A DNA stretch of 11,898 bases from contig MGEP01000059.1 of assembly GCA_001791425.1 (NCBI GenBank), positions 1,156-13,053 on the forward strand, given 5' to 3'. Position numbers and translations under genes: made by a program. The notes under the pieces are model-generated. The model was not told where the DNA came from, did not search any database, and saw only the letters and a program-made list of their open reading frames with translations. Of the stretch, positions 1 through 8,187 are shown in pieces. Numbering within the stretch: position 1 is the stretch's first letter; every line of letters begins with the position of its first letter. Source of the stretch: Candidatus Uhrbacteria bacterium RIFCSPLOWO2_02_FULL_48_12. GTDB lineage: Bacteria; Patescibacteriota; Patescibacteriia; GWA2-46-9.

Positions 1-56
1 AAGAGAATGCCCCGCCATGCCACGGCGGGGGCGGGGTGCAAGTCCCCCATACGAGC
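1..56 (+). tRNA. Partial tRNA-Gly(GCC)-like element, 5' part outside the window
   Basis: A perfect 7-bp stem (10-16 with 24-30) closes a 7-base loop ATGCCAC (17-23). Read as an anticodon loop this gives U33, anticodon GCC and A37, as expected of tRNA-Gly. Just upstream, a6 fits A21 and a7-c10 could be the 3' strand of the D-stem. Downstream, c32 fits Y48, and a T-arm-like hairpin follows: GGGG (33-36), loop TGCAAGT (37-43), CCCC (44-47). The loop keeps T54, C56, A57, A58 and Y60 but has G at position 55. Bases 49-56 would be the 3' acceptor strand; no CCA is encoded. Oddities are a T-stem of only 4 clean pairs and G55. The 5' half cannot be seen, so the acceptor stem is untested. It could be an atypical tRNA, a degenerate tRNA, or another structured RNA. 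Confidence 0.42.
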
Positions 57-218
57 ACGGAGTCTCCCCAGGCGAGTTCTCTAACGGGGTTTACTCATTA
101 ATTTTTTAAAAACTTTGACACCATGATCATAATCGCAACCATTAAAAAAATCGCCCACGCCAATAAGGCGATCGCTGGTCCGGCGGGAGTCTAATATCCA
201 ACGAAAATACTTTTAATT
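57..218 (+). other. rpoB leader region with a small hairpin; no gene seen
   Basis: No ORF is supported here. A 6-bp hairpin ATCGCC/GGCGAT (150-155 with 167-172) lies 47 bases before rpoB; a shorter nested pairing of CGCC (158-161) with GGCG (167-170) is mutually exclusive with it. A consensus -35 hexamer TTGACA is at 115-120, but no convincing -10 lies 15-19 bases downstream. Bases 77-82 (TTCTCT) are complementary to 2-7 (AGAGAA), so 2-82 could alternatively fold as one closed multi-stem RNA. A T-run at 102-107 is not directly preceded by a stable hairpin. I see no Shine-Dalgarno sequence before rpoB. Confidence 0.35.
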
Positions 219-3200
219 ATGGCGAGCGCGCGAACCTTTTTTACCAAACTTCATGAGGCCGCGCCTTTGCCCGACCTCATTGCTATTCAAAAGCAGTCTT
301 ATGAGTGGTTTTTAAAAGATGGACTGCATGAATTATTTGACGAGATTTCTCCTATTAAAGATTTCACCAGCCGCGATCTGGAGCTTTATTTTACCGATTA
401 TTATTTAGACGAACCAAAATTTGACGAGGTGACGAGCAAAGCCAAGAATGTGACTTTTGAGTCACCTCTTCGCGTGAACGCAAAGTTGATGAATCGCCGT
501 ACCGGAGAAGTGAAAGAACAGGAAATTTATCTGGGGGACTTTCCATTGATGACGCCGCGCGGCACTTTTGTGGTGAACGGCATTGAGCGAGTGGTAGTTT
601 CGCAGGTCATTCGCTCGGCCGGCGTATTTTTCACTTCCGAGACTTGGCGGGGGCGGCGGTATTATGGCGCCAAAATTATTCCCAATCGCGGCGCTTGGCT
701 GGAAATGGAAACCGATCCATCCGGCGTTGTTTGGGTGAAGATTGACCGCAAGCGTAAAGTTGTTGTGACCTCGCTCTTGCGCGCCTTTGGCCACGGCACT
801 GATGACGAACTGCGCGCGCTTTTTCCCGGCGAGCAATACCAGTTCAATCTGGAAGCGACTTTGCAAAAAGATATAGCCAAAAATGAGGCCGATGGCGTGC
901 TGGAGGTATATAAACGCATTCGTCCTGGCGATCTTGCTACCACGGACAACGCTCGCGCCCTTATTCATTCCATGTTTTTTCGTTTTGACCGTTATGATTT
1001 CGGTCGCGTGGGCCGTTATAAGCTAAATCAGCGTTTCAATTTTGTTTTGCCAAACACCAAAGAAACCAGAGTTCTCCGGCCGGAAGATTTAATAAGCATT
1101 ATTAAAGAAATAATGCGTCTAAACGTTACCCAAGAAGAGCCGGATGACATTGATCACTTGGGCAACCGCCGCATTCGGGCTATTGGCGAGCTTATTCAAA
1201 ATCGTTTTAGGGTGGGCCTCACACGCATGGAAAGAATTGTCAAAGACAGAATGAGCACGGCCGAGATCGCCACTCTGACCCCCAACCGGTTGATTAACGC
1301 CCGGCCGGTCATTGGCGCGATCAAAGAATTCTTTATGTCGTCACAGCTTTCCCAGTTTATGGATCAAACCAATCCTTTGGCTGAACTGGAGCACAAGCGA
1401 CGCCTTTCGGCCATGGGGCCCGGAGGGCTCTCTCGCGAGCGCGCCGGTTTTGAAGTGCGCGACGTTCACCCCACTCACTATGGCCGCATTTGTCCCATTG
1501 CCACACCCGAGGGGCCAAACATCGGGCTGGTCGGTCACCTGGCTTGTTATGCGCGCGTCAACGAATATGGCTTCATTGAAACGCCATTTAGAAAAGTGGC
1601 TAAAGATAAAAACGGCCGTCCGCGCGTGACCAATGAAGTGGTTTATCTGGACGCTTTTACCGAAGAGCGTCATACCACGACGGCCGCGACAACGTCTCTG
1701 GATGCGGAAGGTTATTTCTTGGAAGAGAAAGCCGAAGTGCGCCGTCGCGGCGAGCCGTCCGTGGACAATGTTGCCGCTATTGATTATATGGACGTGTCTC
1801 CCAAGCAGATTGTCAGCATAAGCACGGCGCTCATTCCGTTTCTGGAACACGATGATGCCATTCGCGCTCTCATGGGCACGAACATGCAGCGCCAAGCCGT
1901 TTCTCTGATCAATCCTGAGTCCCCCATTGTCGGCACGGGCGTTGAGGCCAAGGCCGCTTATGACTCCGGGCATTTAATCATTTCTGACGAAGACGGCGAA
2001 ATTGCTGAAGTGGACGGCAAGCATATCGCTCTTTTGGAGGCGAGCGGCCAGCGGCATATTTATGAATTATCAAAATTCGTTCGCTCCAACGCTTCCACCT
2101 GCATTAATCAGCGGCCGATTGTCACCAAGGGCCAGCGCGTGGTCAAGGGGGAAACTTTGGCTGATGGCCCTTCCACTGACCGCGGCGAGCTCGCTTTGGG
2201 CCAGAACGTCACCGTGGCCTTCATGGCTTGGGAAGGATATAACTATGAAGACGCCATTATTATTTCTGAACGGCTGGTGCACGGTGATCGCTATACCTCC
2301 ATTCACATTGAAGATTATATTGTGGACATTCGCGATACCAAGCTCGGGCCGGAGCTCATCACTTCAGACATTCCCAACATTGGCGAGGAAAAATTAAAAG
2401 ATCTTGATGAGGAGGGCATTGTGCGCATCGGCGCCGAAGTATCGTCGGGCGATATTTTGGTCGGCAAAATCACGCCCAAGGGTGAAACCGAACTGTCGGC
2501 CGAAGAAAAATTATTGCGCGCTATTTTTGGCGACAAAGCCAAAGATGTGCGCGACAGTTCGCTTTATCTGGAGCACGGCGAACATGGCAAGGTGGTGGAC
2601 GTTAAAATTTTCTCGCGCGAAGACGGAGACAAACTGGCGGCCGGAGTCATCAAATCAGTTCAGGTGACGGTGGCCAATTTGCGTAAAATTCAGGTCGGCG
2701 ATAAGATGGCTGGCCGTCACGGCAACAAGGGCGTCATCTCCAAGATTGTGCCCGTTGAAGACATGCCATTTTTGGCAGACGGCACGCCGGTTGATATTAT
2801 TCTCTCTCCCTTGGGCGTCGTTTCCCGCATGAACTTAGGGCAAATTTTAGAAACGCATTTGGGTTTTGCCGCGCGCGTCCTAGGGTATCGAGTGGCCTCG
2901 CCGGCGCTGGACGGCGTTCCCGAGGATACTATTCACCAGGAACTTCAGCGCGCCGGTTTGCCGCCTGACGGCAAGGTGACTTTGTATAATGGCCGCACGG
3001 GCGAACCATTTGATCATCCAGTGACGGTCGGCTGTATTTACATGCTGAAACTCAACCATATGGTTGAAGACAAAATACATCAACGCTCCATTGGTCCGTA
3101 TTCTCTCATCACCCAGCAGCCCCTGGGCGGTAAGGCGCAATTTGGCGGCCAGCGTTTCGGCGAAATGGAAGTGTGGGCCTTGGAAGGTTATGGTGCCGCC

Positions 3201-3467
3201 CACACCCTGCAGGAGATTTTGACCATTAAATCAGACGATGTGCCGGGCCGCTCCAAGGCGTATGAGGCCATTATTAAAGGAGAGGCCATTCGCAAAATGA
3301 ACGTGCCGGAATCATTTAATGTCTTGGTGCGTGAACTTAAAGGCCTGTGCTTAGATGTGGAATTGCTGGACGAAAATGGTAACATCGTGCGCGAGCCGAC
3401 TGCTTCTGAAATAGCAACGGCGGCTGGCCCAGCCCCGGTTAATAATTCTGAAGAGGTAACCGTATGA
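219..3467 (+). CDS. rpoB: DNA-directed RNA polymerase subunit beta
   Basis: This 1082-residue protein is the beta subunit of the core RNA polymerase, forming one pincer of the cleft and part of the active centre. The rifampicin-pocket segment spans residues about 374-403 (SSQLSQFMDQ, then HKRRLSAMGPGG). It keeps the residues equivalent to E. coli D516, H526 and S531 (here D382, H392, S397), so nothing suggests built-in rifampicin resistance. The pair E677-D678 in NYEDAIIISE and the segment GDKMAGRHGNKG (K829 and K837) are the conserved active-site elements. The C-terminal clamp segment (GGQRFGEMEVWALEGYGA) is intact. It is shorter than E. coli (1342) or B. subtilis (about 1190) beta because the lineage-specific insertions are absent. 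The start gives a normal N-terminus (MASARTFF) but has no Shine-Dalgarno. The gene overlaps rpoC by 4 bases (ATGA), implying co-transcription and translational coupling. Confidence 0.98.
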   Translation: MASARTFFTKLHEAAPLPDLIAIQKQSYEWFLKDGLHELFDEISPIKDFTSRDLELYFTDYYLDEPKFDEVTSKAKNVTFESPLRVNAKLMNRRTGEVKEQEIYLGDFPLMTPRGTFVVNGIERVVVSQVIRSAGVFFTSETWRGRRYYGAKIIPNRGAWLEMETDPSGVVWVKIDRKRKVVVTSLLRAFGHGTDDELRALFPGEQYQFNLEATLQKDIAKNEADGVLEVYKRIRPGDLATTDNARALIHSMFFRFDRYDFGRVGRYKLNQRFNFVLPNTKETRVLRPEDLISIIKEIMRLNVTQEEPDDIDHLGNRRIRAIGELIQNRFRVGLTRMERIVKDRMSTAEIATLTPNRLINARPVIGAIKEFFMSSQLSQFMDQTNPLAELEHKRRLSAMGPGGLSRERAGFEVRDVHPTHYGRICPIATPEGPNIGLVGHLACYARVNEYGFIETPFRKVAKDKNGRPRVTNEVVYLDAFTEERHTTTAATTSLDAEGYFLEEKAEVRRRGEPSVDNVAAIDYMDVSPKQIVSISTALIPFLEHDDAIRALMGTNMQRQAVSLINPESPIVGTGVEAKAAYDSGHLIISDEDGEIAEVDGKHIALLEASGQRHIYELSKFVRSNASTCINQRPIVTKGQRVVKGETLADGPSTDRGELALGQNVTVAFMAWEGYNYEDAIIISERLVHGDRYTSIHIEDYIVDIRDTKLGPELITSDIPNIGEEKLKDLDEEGIVRIGAEVSSGDILVGKITPKGETELSAEEKLLRAIFGDKAKDVRDSSLYLEHGEHGKVVDVKIFSREDGDKLAAGVIKSVQVTVANLRKIQVGDKMAGRHGNKGVISKIVPVEDMPFLADGTPVDIILSPLGVVSRMNLGQILETHLGFAARVLGYRVASPALDGVPEDTIHQELQRAGLPPDGKVTLYNGRTGEPFDHPVTVGCIYMLKLNHMVEDKIHQRSIGPYSLITQQPLGGKAQFGGQRFGEMEVWALEGYGAAHTLQEILTIKSDDVPGRSKAYEAIIKGEAIRKMNVPESFNVLVRELKGLCLDVELLDENGNIVREPTASEIATAAGPAPVNNSEEVTV

Positions 3468-6400
3468 TGTCCATGGATCCGCCGAGGGCTCAAAATTTTT
3501 TCTCCATTAGATTAAAATTGGCTTCTCCCGAAGCGGTGAAGCGCTGGTCGTATGGCGAGGTGACCAAACCCGAGACGGTAAATTACCGTACCCAAAAACC
3601 GGAAAAAGAAGGGCTGTTTTCCGAGAGGATCTTCGGGCCGTCAAAAGACTGGGAATGTTATTGCGGAAAATATAAGAAGATTCGTTATAAAGGAATTGTT
3701 TGCGACAAATGCGGGGTGGAAGTAACGCGCTCAGTCGTTCGCCGCGAGCGCATGGGGCATATTGGTCTCAAGGCCCCTGTCTCGCATATTTGGTTTTTGC
3801 GCGGCGTGCCCTCTAAAATCGGTCTGCTTTTGGATCTTTCCGTCCAGAATTTGGAAAAGGTTATTTATTTCGCGAACTTTATCATCACCCACGTTGATGA
3901 AGATTTGCGCGCCGCCACCCTAGAGCAGGTTAAACAGGAGTATTCAACTAAGCGCAAAGCCATTGAAGCCGAATATCATCGCGAGCTTAAAGCTGTTGGC
4001 GATAATGTGCAGGAAGGCCGCCGCGCCGCTTTGGAAAAAATGCGCGATACACGGTTCAAGGAACTGGAAGAGGCCTTTGCTGTGGCCACCCGCGAGCTGA
4101 AAGAGCTTCGGCCCTTGCGTATCGTGGCCGAAAGCACATACCATGATTTGTCTTTGAAATATGGGCATGTGTTTGAAGCGTCTATTGGCGCCGAGGCCAT
4201 CTATGAGCTGTTGAAAAATTTTGATCTAGTAGCTGAGGCTACAAAACTTGAGCGCGAACTTGCCGAGGTGAGCGGAGCCAGAGCTGAAAAAATTGTCCGC
4301 CGCTTAAAACTCATGAAGAGCTTGGAGCACAACCACCTGCGTCCAGAATGGATGATTGTTACTGTTTTGCCGGTAATTCCGCCGGATCTCCGACCCATGG
4401 TGCCCTTAGATGGCGGTCGTTTTGCCACTTCTGACCTTAATGATCTTTACCGTCGGGTCATCAACCGCAACAATCGTTTGAAGCAATTGATTGAACTTAA
4501 TGCTCCGGAAGTCATCACCCGCAACGAAAAGCGCATGCTGCAGGAAGCCGTGGACGCTTTGATAGATAACAGCGCGCGCCACGGCAAAACCGTGGTCGCC
4601 TCCACCGGCCAAAAGCGCATGCTCAAATCCTTGGCCGACATGCTCAAGGGCAAACAAGGACGATTCCGCCAGAATCTTTTAGGCAAACGGGTTGATTATT
4701 CCGGCCGCAGTGTTATCGTGGTTGGTCCGAATTTAAAAATGCACCAATGCGGTCTGCCCAAGCGCATGGCCCTGGAACTTTTCCGTCCCTTTGTCATCTC
4801 CCAGCTTATCAAGCGCGAGTTTGTGCACAACGTCAGAAGCGCCAACCGCTTCATTGAAAGCGGGCGCTCTGAAGTTTGGGATATTCTGGAAGAAATTACC
4901 AAAGACGCTTACGTGCTGTTGAATCGCGCGCCCACTCTTCACCGCTTGGGCATTCAGGCCTTTCAGCCGATTTTAGTGGAAGGCAAGGCCATTCAGCTTC
5001 ATCCTCTGGTTTGTCCGGCCTTTAACGCTGACTTTGACGGCGACCAGATGGCCGTTCACGTCCCTTTGACCGAGGAAGCCAAAACGGAAGCTAAAGAAAT
5101 TATGCTTTCCAGCAAAAACCTTTTGAAGCCAGCCCACGGAGAGCCAGTGGCCACGCCCACCCAAGACATTGTTTGGGGTTTATATTATTTGACTTCGCTT
5201 GAACCCAACGCCGGCGGCTCTCTAAAAACTTTTGCCAATGCCAATGAGGCCTCGGCCGCGTATGATCATAGAATTATTTCTCTTAAACAGCCGATCAGAG
5301 TTCGTCTTGACGACGGCGGTATTATTGAGACAACTGTCGGGCGATTGCGCTTCAATCAGGTTTTGCCAGACAGTCTGCGCTATTGCAACAAAGTCATGGA
5401 TAAAAAAGGATTGGGTGCTCTAGTGAAGCGCGCTTTGATAGGGGAGGGCGTTTTGCGTACGGCCGCGCTCTTAGACGACATGAAAGAGTTGGGGTTTCAG
5501 TCTTTAACGCAGTCGGGCTTGTCTTGGGGGATGAACGATTTGCCGCACTTGACCGATAAAAAGAGTTTGATGGAAGAAACAATTAAGCAGGTGGAAGAAG
5601 TGGAACAGCAGTATGCGGACGGTCTTTTGACCAAAGACGAAAGACACAGCCAGATTGTTCAATTGTGGACGGCCGTTAAAGATCGGATTATATCTTTATC
5701 AAAACAGGCCCTACCGCGTGACGGTTCGGTCTTTACCATGATTGAGTCTGGCGCGCGCGGTTCTTGGGGACAGCTGACGCAAATTGTGGGCATGAAGGGG
5801 TTGGTCACTAATCCCGCCGGTGACATTATTGAACTGCCGGTCAAGGCCAGTTTCAAAGAGGGCTTTGATGTCCTAGAGTATTTCATTTCCACGCATGGCG
5901 CTCGCAAGGGGCTCTCGGACACGGCTCTGCGCACCGCTAACGCTGGCTATCTTACTCGCCGTTTGGTTGATGTGGCCCAGGATGTCATTATTCAAGCGGA
6001 AGATTGCGGTGACGATGAAGGTTTGGAGATTACCAGAGCAGAATCAGAATCAATGGGCGAGTCCTTGGAAGATAGAGTGGTCGGCCGGTTCAGCAATCAG
6101 CGCGTCACTAATCCAAAAACGCGCAAGGTGATTTTGAAATCAGGCGAATTAATTACGCCGAGCCATGTTGAATTATTGAAGCCGTTGGTCTTGCCCATGC
6201 TGGTTACTCGTTCGGTGCTGACTTGCCGCCTGAAAAGAGGGGTGTGTCAAAAATGTTATGGCCTTGATTTGGGGTATAATCGTTTGGTTGCCTTGGGCAC
6301 AGCCGTGGGCATCATTGCCGCGCAGTCAATTGGCGAGCCCGGCACACAGCTCACCATGCGCACCTTCCACACTGGCGGCGTGGCCAGCGAAGAAGATATT

Positions 6401-7189
6401 ACGCAAGGTTTGCCGCGAGTGGAAGAACTCTTTGAGGCGCGACCACCCAAACGCCCGGCGCTCATGGCTGATGTTGCCGGGACAGTTTCTATACATGAAG
6501 CCAGCCGCCATGAACACGGTTCAGGCGGGTCGGGAGCCCGTGGCCAGAAATTAATCCGCATTACTGCTGCCGAACCGGTGGAGAACAAAGGGCGCGGCCA
6601 GGGCAGGGGAAGAGGCAAAGCAAAAAACGCTGACACCAATGTCAGGGAATTAGCGGTGCCTCCCGGCTATTCAATTTTGGTGAAAGACGGCGAGAGCGTG
6701 GCCGTGGGCGATTATCTGACTGATGGCAGTCTTGATTTGCAGCAGACAGTTCGCCTGCGCGGGCGGCTGTCAGCCCAGCGCTATATTATAAAAGAGATAC
6801 AATATATTTATTCTTCGCAAGGGCAAAGACTGAACGACAAGCACATTGAAATTATCTGCCGCCAGATGTTCTCGCGCGCCTATGTGAGAGACGGCGGAGA
6901 CACCAATCTTTTGCCGGGTGAAATCGTGGAACGCTCGGTGGTTGCTGAAGCTAACGCGGCGGTCACTGGCAAACTGGCTGATACCGACGATCTACTGCTC
7001 GGCATGACCAAAGCGGCCCTCTCCACCAAAAGTTTTCTGGCCGCCGCCTCTTTTCAGGAAACCGCCCGCGTCTTAATCAACGCGGCTATCACTGGTCGCG
7101 TGGACACCCTAGATGGCTTAAAGGAAAACGTTATTATTGGTCGTTTAATTCCGGCCGGCACTGGCTATCGTCGCCGTCAGCCCACTTGA
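3464..7189 (+). CDS. rpoC: DNA-directed RNA polymerase subunit beta'
   Basis: This 1241-residue protein is the catalytic beta' subunit. The N-terminal zinc site is C65, C67, C80 and C83. The active-site Mg motif NADFDGD is at 521-527, with Asp 523, 525 and 527 holding the metal. The bridge helix runs around 798-830 (STHGARKGLSDTALRTAN). The second zinc site is C848, C921, C928 and C931. The trigger-loop segment MRTFHTGG starts at M965, with H969 matching the catalytic histidine. A coiled-coil-rich clamp stretch lies around 150-220. Residues 1017-1057 form a Gly/Ser and then Gly/Arg/Lys-rich low-complexity insert (GSGGSGARG, then GRGQGRGRGKAK) within the C-terminal barrel region. ATG at 3464 is chosen because AGAGGT (3452-3457) sits 6 bases upstream; it is the clearest Shine-Dalgarno in the window. 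ATGs at 3467 and 3473 are in frame and cannot be excluded. Confidence 0.98.
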   Translation: MMSMDPPRAQNFFSIRLKLASPEAVKRWSYGEVTKPETVNYRTQKPEKEGLFSERIFGPSKDWECYCGKYKKIRYKGIVCDKCGVEVTRSVVRRERMGHIGLKAPVSHIWFLRGVPSKIGLLLDLSVQNLEKVIYFANFIITHVDEDLRAATLEQVKQEYSTKRKAIEAEYHRELKAVGDNVQEGRRAALEKMRDTRFKELEEAFAVATRELKELRPLRIVAESTYHDLSLKYGHVFEASIGAEAIYELLKNFDLVAEATKLERELAEVSGARAEKIVRRLKLMKSLEHNHLRPEWMIVTVLPVIPPDLRPMVPLDGGRFATSDLNDLYRRVINRNNRLKQLIELNAPEVITRNEKRMLQEAVDALIDNSARHGKTVVASTGQKRMLKSLADMLKGKQGRFRQNLLGKRVDYSGRSVIVVGPNLKMHQCGLPKRMALELFRPFVISQLIKREFVHNVRSANRFIESGRSEVWDILEEITKDAYVLLNRAPTLHRLGIQAFQPILVEGKAIQLHPLVCPAFNADFDGDQMAVHVPLTEEAKTEAKEIMLSSKNLLKPAHGEPVATPTQDIVWGLYYLTSLEPNAGGSLKTFANANEASAAYDHRIISLKQPIRVRLDDGGIIETTVGRLRFNQVLPDSLRYCNKVMDKKGLGALVKRALIGEGVLRTAALLDDMKELGFQSLTQSGLSWGMNDLPHLTDKKSLMEETIKQVEEVEQQYADGLLTKDERHSQIVQLWTAVKDRIISLSKQALPRDGSVFTMIESGARGSWGQLTQIVGMKGLVTNPAGDIIELPVKASFKEGFDVLEYFISTHGARKGLSDTALRTANAGYLTRRLVDVAQDVIIQAEDCGDDEGLEITRAESESMGESLEDRVVGRFSNQRVTNPKTRKVILKSGELITPSHVELLKPLVLPMLVTRSVLTCRLKRGVCQKCYGLDLGYNRLVALGTAVGIIAAQSIGEPGTQLTMRTFHTGGVASEEDITQGLPRVEELFEARPPKRPALMADVAGTVSIHEASRHEHGSGGSGARGQKLIRITAAEPVENKGRGQGRGRGKAKNADTNVRELAVPPGYSILVKDGESVAVGDYLTDGSLDLQQTVRLRGRLSAQRYIIKEIQYIYSSQGQRLNDKHIEIICRQMFSRAYVRDGGDTNLLPGEIVERSVVAEANAAVTGKLADTDDLLLGMTKAALSTKSFLAAASFQETARVLINAAITGRVDTLDGLKENVIIGRLIPAGTGYRRRQPT

Positions 7190-7236
7190 TTATTCAGCCG
7201 GTGTATCACACCAGCCGCGCTATGAGTACCGCATAT

Positions 7237-7266
7237 TTGGCAGGCATGAACAGTTGGTGCTATAAT
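7237..7266 (+). promoter_or_regulatory. Strong sigma70-type extended -10 promoter for the dual-receiver gene
   Basis: TTGGCA (7237-7242, 5 of 6 matches to TTGACA) is followed after 18 bases by a perfect TATAAT (7261-7266), preceded by TG one base away (7258-7259), an extended -10. The expected start point is near 7272-7274, giving a leader of about 30 bases before the ATG at 7304. It lies in the gap after rpoC, so the receiver gene can be transcribed independently of rpoBC. Confidence 0.72.
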
Positions 7267-7303
7267 TAAGCCAGATATTATCTAAATTAGCCATATTAAA
7301 TAT

Positions 7304-8128
7304 ATGCCCAAGAGCAAACCAGTGAAAGTTCTAATCATTGAAGACGAAGAGGCCTTGCTTTCTGTGCTTGAGCACAAGCTGACTCGCGAGGGATATGAGG
7401 TGTCTTTGGCGCGGGACGGGGAGCAGGGCTTGGAGCAGATCAAGGCCATAAAGCCCGAGGTTGTTCTGCTTGATATTTTAATGCCCAAACTGGATGGGTT
7501 TGGCGTTTTGGCAAAACTGCACAGCGATGGGCTGATTTCTACGTTGCCCGTTATTATTATCTCAAATTCCGGTCAGCCGGTAGAAATTGATCGCGCCTTG
7601 AAACTGGGCGCTCGCGATTACTTGGTTAAGGCCGAATTTTCTCCTGATGAGGTGGTGCAAAAAGTTCGTAAGGTTTTGGCTGGTCCGCCAGCGGCCGGCG
7701 AGGGAGGCGAGGCCATATCTATTCTTCCGCCCAGCGCCAGTAGCCCAGCGAAGAGCCAATCAGCGCGCATATTGATTATTGAAGATGATCAATTTTTGCG
7801 CGACCTCATGGAGCGCAAGCTCATTAAAGAGGGATTTGTAGTGGAGACAGCTATTGAGGGCGAGTCTGGTTTGCAAAAAATTAAAAGCTGGCGCCCTGAT
7901 CTTGTGCTCTTGGATATTATTTTGCCCGGGCTGGACGGTTTTAGCATTCTTGAAAAAGTAAAAGCAGACGCGTCAGTCGCCAGTATACCGGTTATTCTTC
8001 TGACTAACCTCGGCCAGCGCGATGACGTAGAAAAAGGATTAAAGCTCGGCGCGGTCGGCTACTTGGTGAAAGCGCATTTTACCCCGGGCGATATTGTGGA
8101 GAAAGTGAAGAGCGTTTTACGAAAATAA
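7304..8128 (+). CDS. Tandem-receiver response regulator (REC-REC, no output domain)
   Basis: The 274-residue protein contains two CheY-like receiver domains and nothing else. REC1 spans about 7-126 with acidic pair E13-D14, phospho-acceptor D57, S87 and K109. REC2 spans about 154-273 with E160-D161-D162, phospho-acceptor D204, T234 and K256. Both end their beta5 with YLVKA followed by an F-(S/T)-P helix start, so the domains arose by internal duplication. A Gly/Pro/Ala/Ser-rich linker (about 127-153) joins them. No DNA-binding, GGDEF or enzymatic domain is present, so it probably acts by protein-protein contact or as a phosphate relay or sink; that part is inference. No histidine kinase is nearby. 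The start is ATG 7304, with no Shine-Dalgarno but a short leader from the strong promoter upstream. Confidence 0.93.
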   Translation: MPKSKPVKVLIIEDEEALLSVLEHKLTREGYEVSLARDGEQGLEQIKAIKPEVVLLDILMPKLDGFGVLAKLHSDGLISTLPVIIISNSGQPVEIDRALKLGARDYLVKAEFSPDEVVQKVRKVLAGPPAAGEGGEAISILPPSASSPAKSQSARILIIEDDQFLRDLMERKLIKEGFVVETAIEGESGLQKIKSWRPDLVLLDIILPGLDGFSILEKVKADASVASIPVILLTNLGQRDDVEKGLKLGAVGYLVKAHFTPGDIVEKVKSVLRK

Positions 8129-8136
8129 AAGAGTTC

Positions 8137-8184
8137 AAAAGGCAAAATGCAAAGGTCGAAGGTTATAAACTATAAGCATATAAT
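8137..8184. repeat. Degenerate 7-base-periodic array
   Basis: Read in steps of seven from 8137 the sequence gives AAAAGGC, AAAATGC, AAAGGTC, GAAGGTT; from 8164 it gives TATAAAC, TATAAGC, ATATAAT. The TATAAGC unit is a rotation of GCTATAA, which also occurs (as its complement) in the inverted repeat near 8801. The array fills most of the gap between the receiver gene and the next ORF. Its 3' end contains TATAAT (8179-8184), only 3 bases before the ATG at 8188. If that is a -10, the transcript would be essentially leaderless. The periodicity is visible but imperfect. Confidence 0.45.
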
Positions 8185-8187
8185 TAT

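Noticed and set aside
33..48. Resemblance of GGGGTGCAAGTCCCC to the start of bacterial group II intron domain I
   Set aside because: No GUGYG intron start, domain V or reverse transcriptase is visible; the anticodon-loop plus T-arm reading explains more bases.
115..120. Consensus TTGACA as a -35 for rpoB
   Set aside because: No hexamer 15-19 bases downstream matches TATAAT at more than 3 of 6 positions, so it is not called as a promoter.
462..968. 168-residue minus-strand open frame inside rpoB
   Set aside because: Shadow of rpoB codon bias on the opposite strand; no start context or homology.
1341..1973. 210-residue minus-strand open frame inside rpoB
   Set aside because: Lies entirely antisense to a highly conserved part of rpoB; product is low-complexity and unlike any family. 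Shadow frame.
7197..7215. Hairpin GGTGT-ATC-ACACC just after rpoC as a terminator
   Set aside because: Only a 5-bp core stem and no T-run follows, so not called as an intrinsic terminator.
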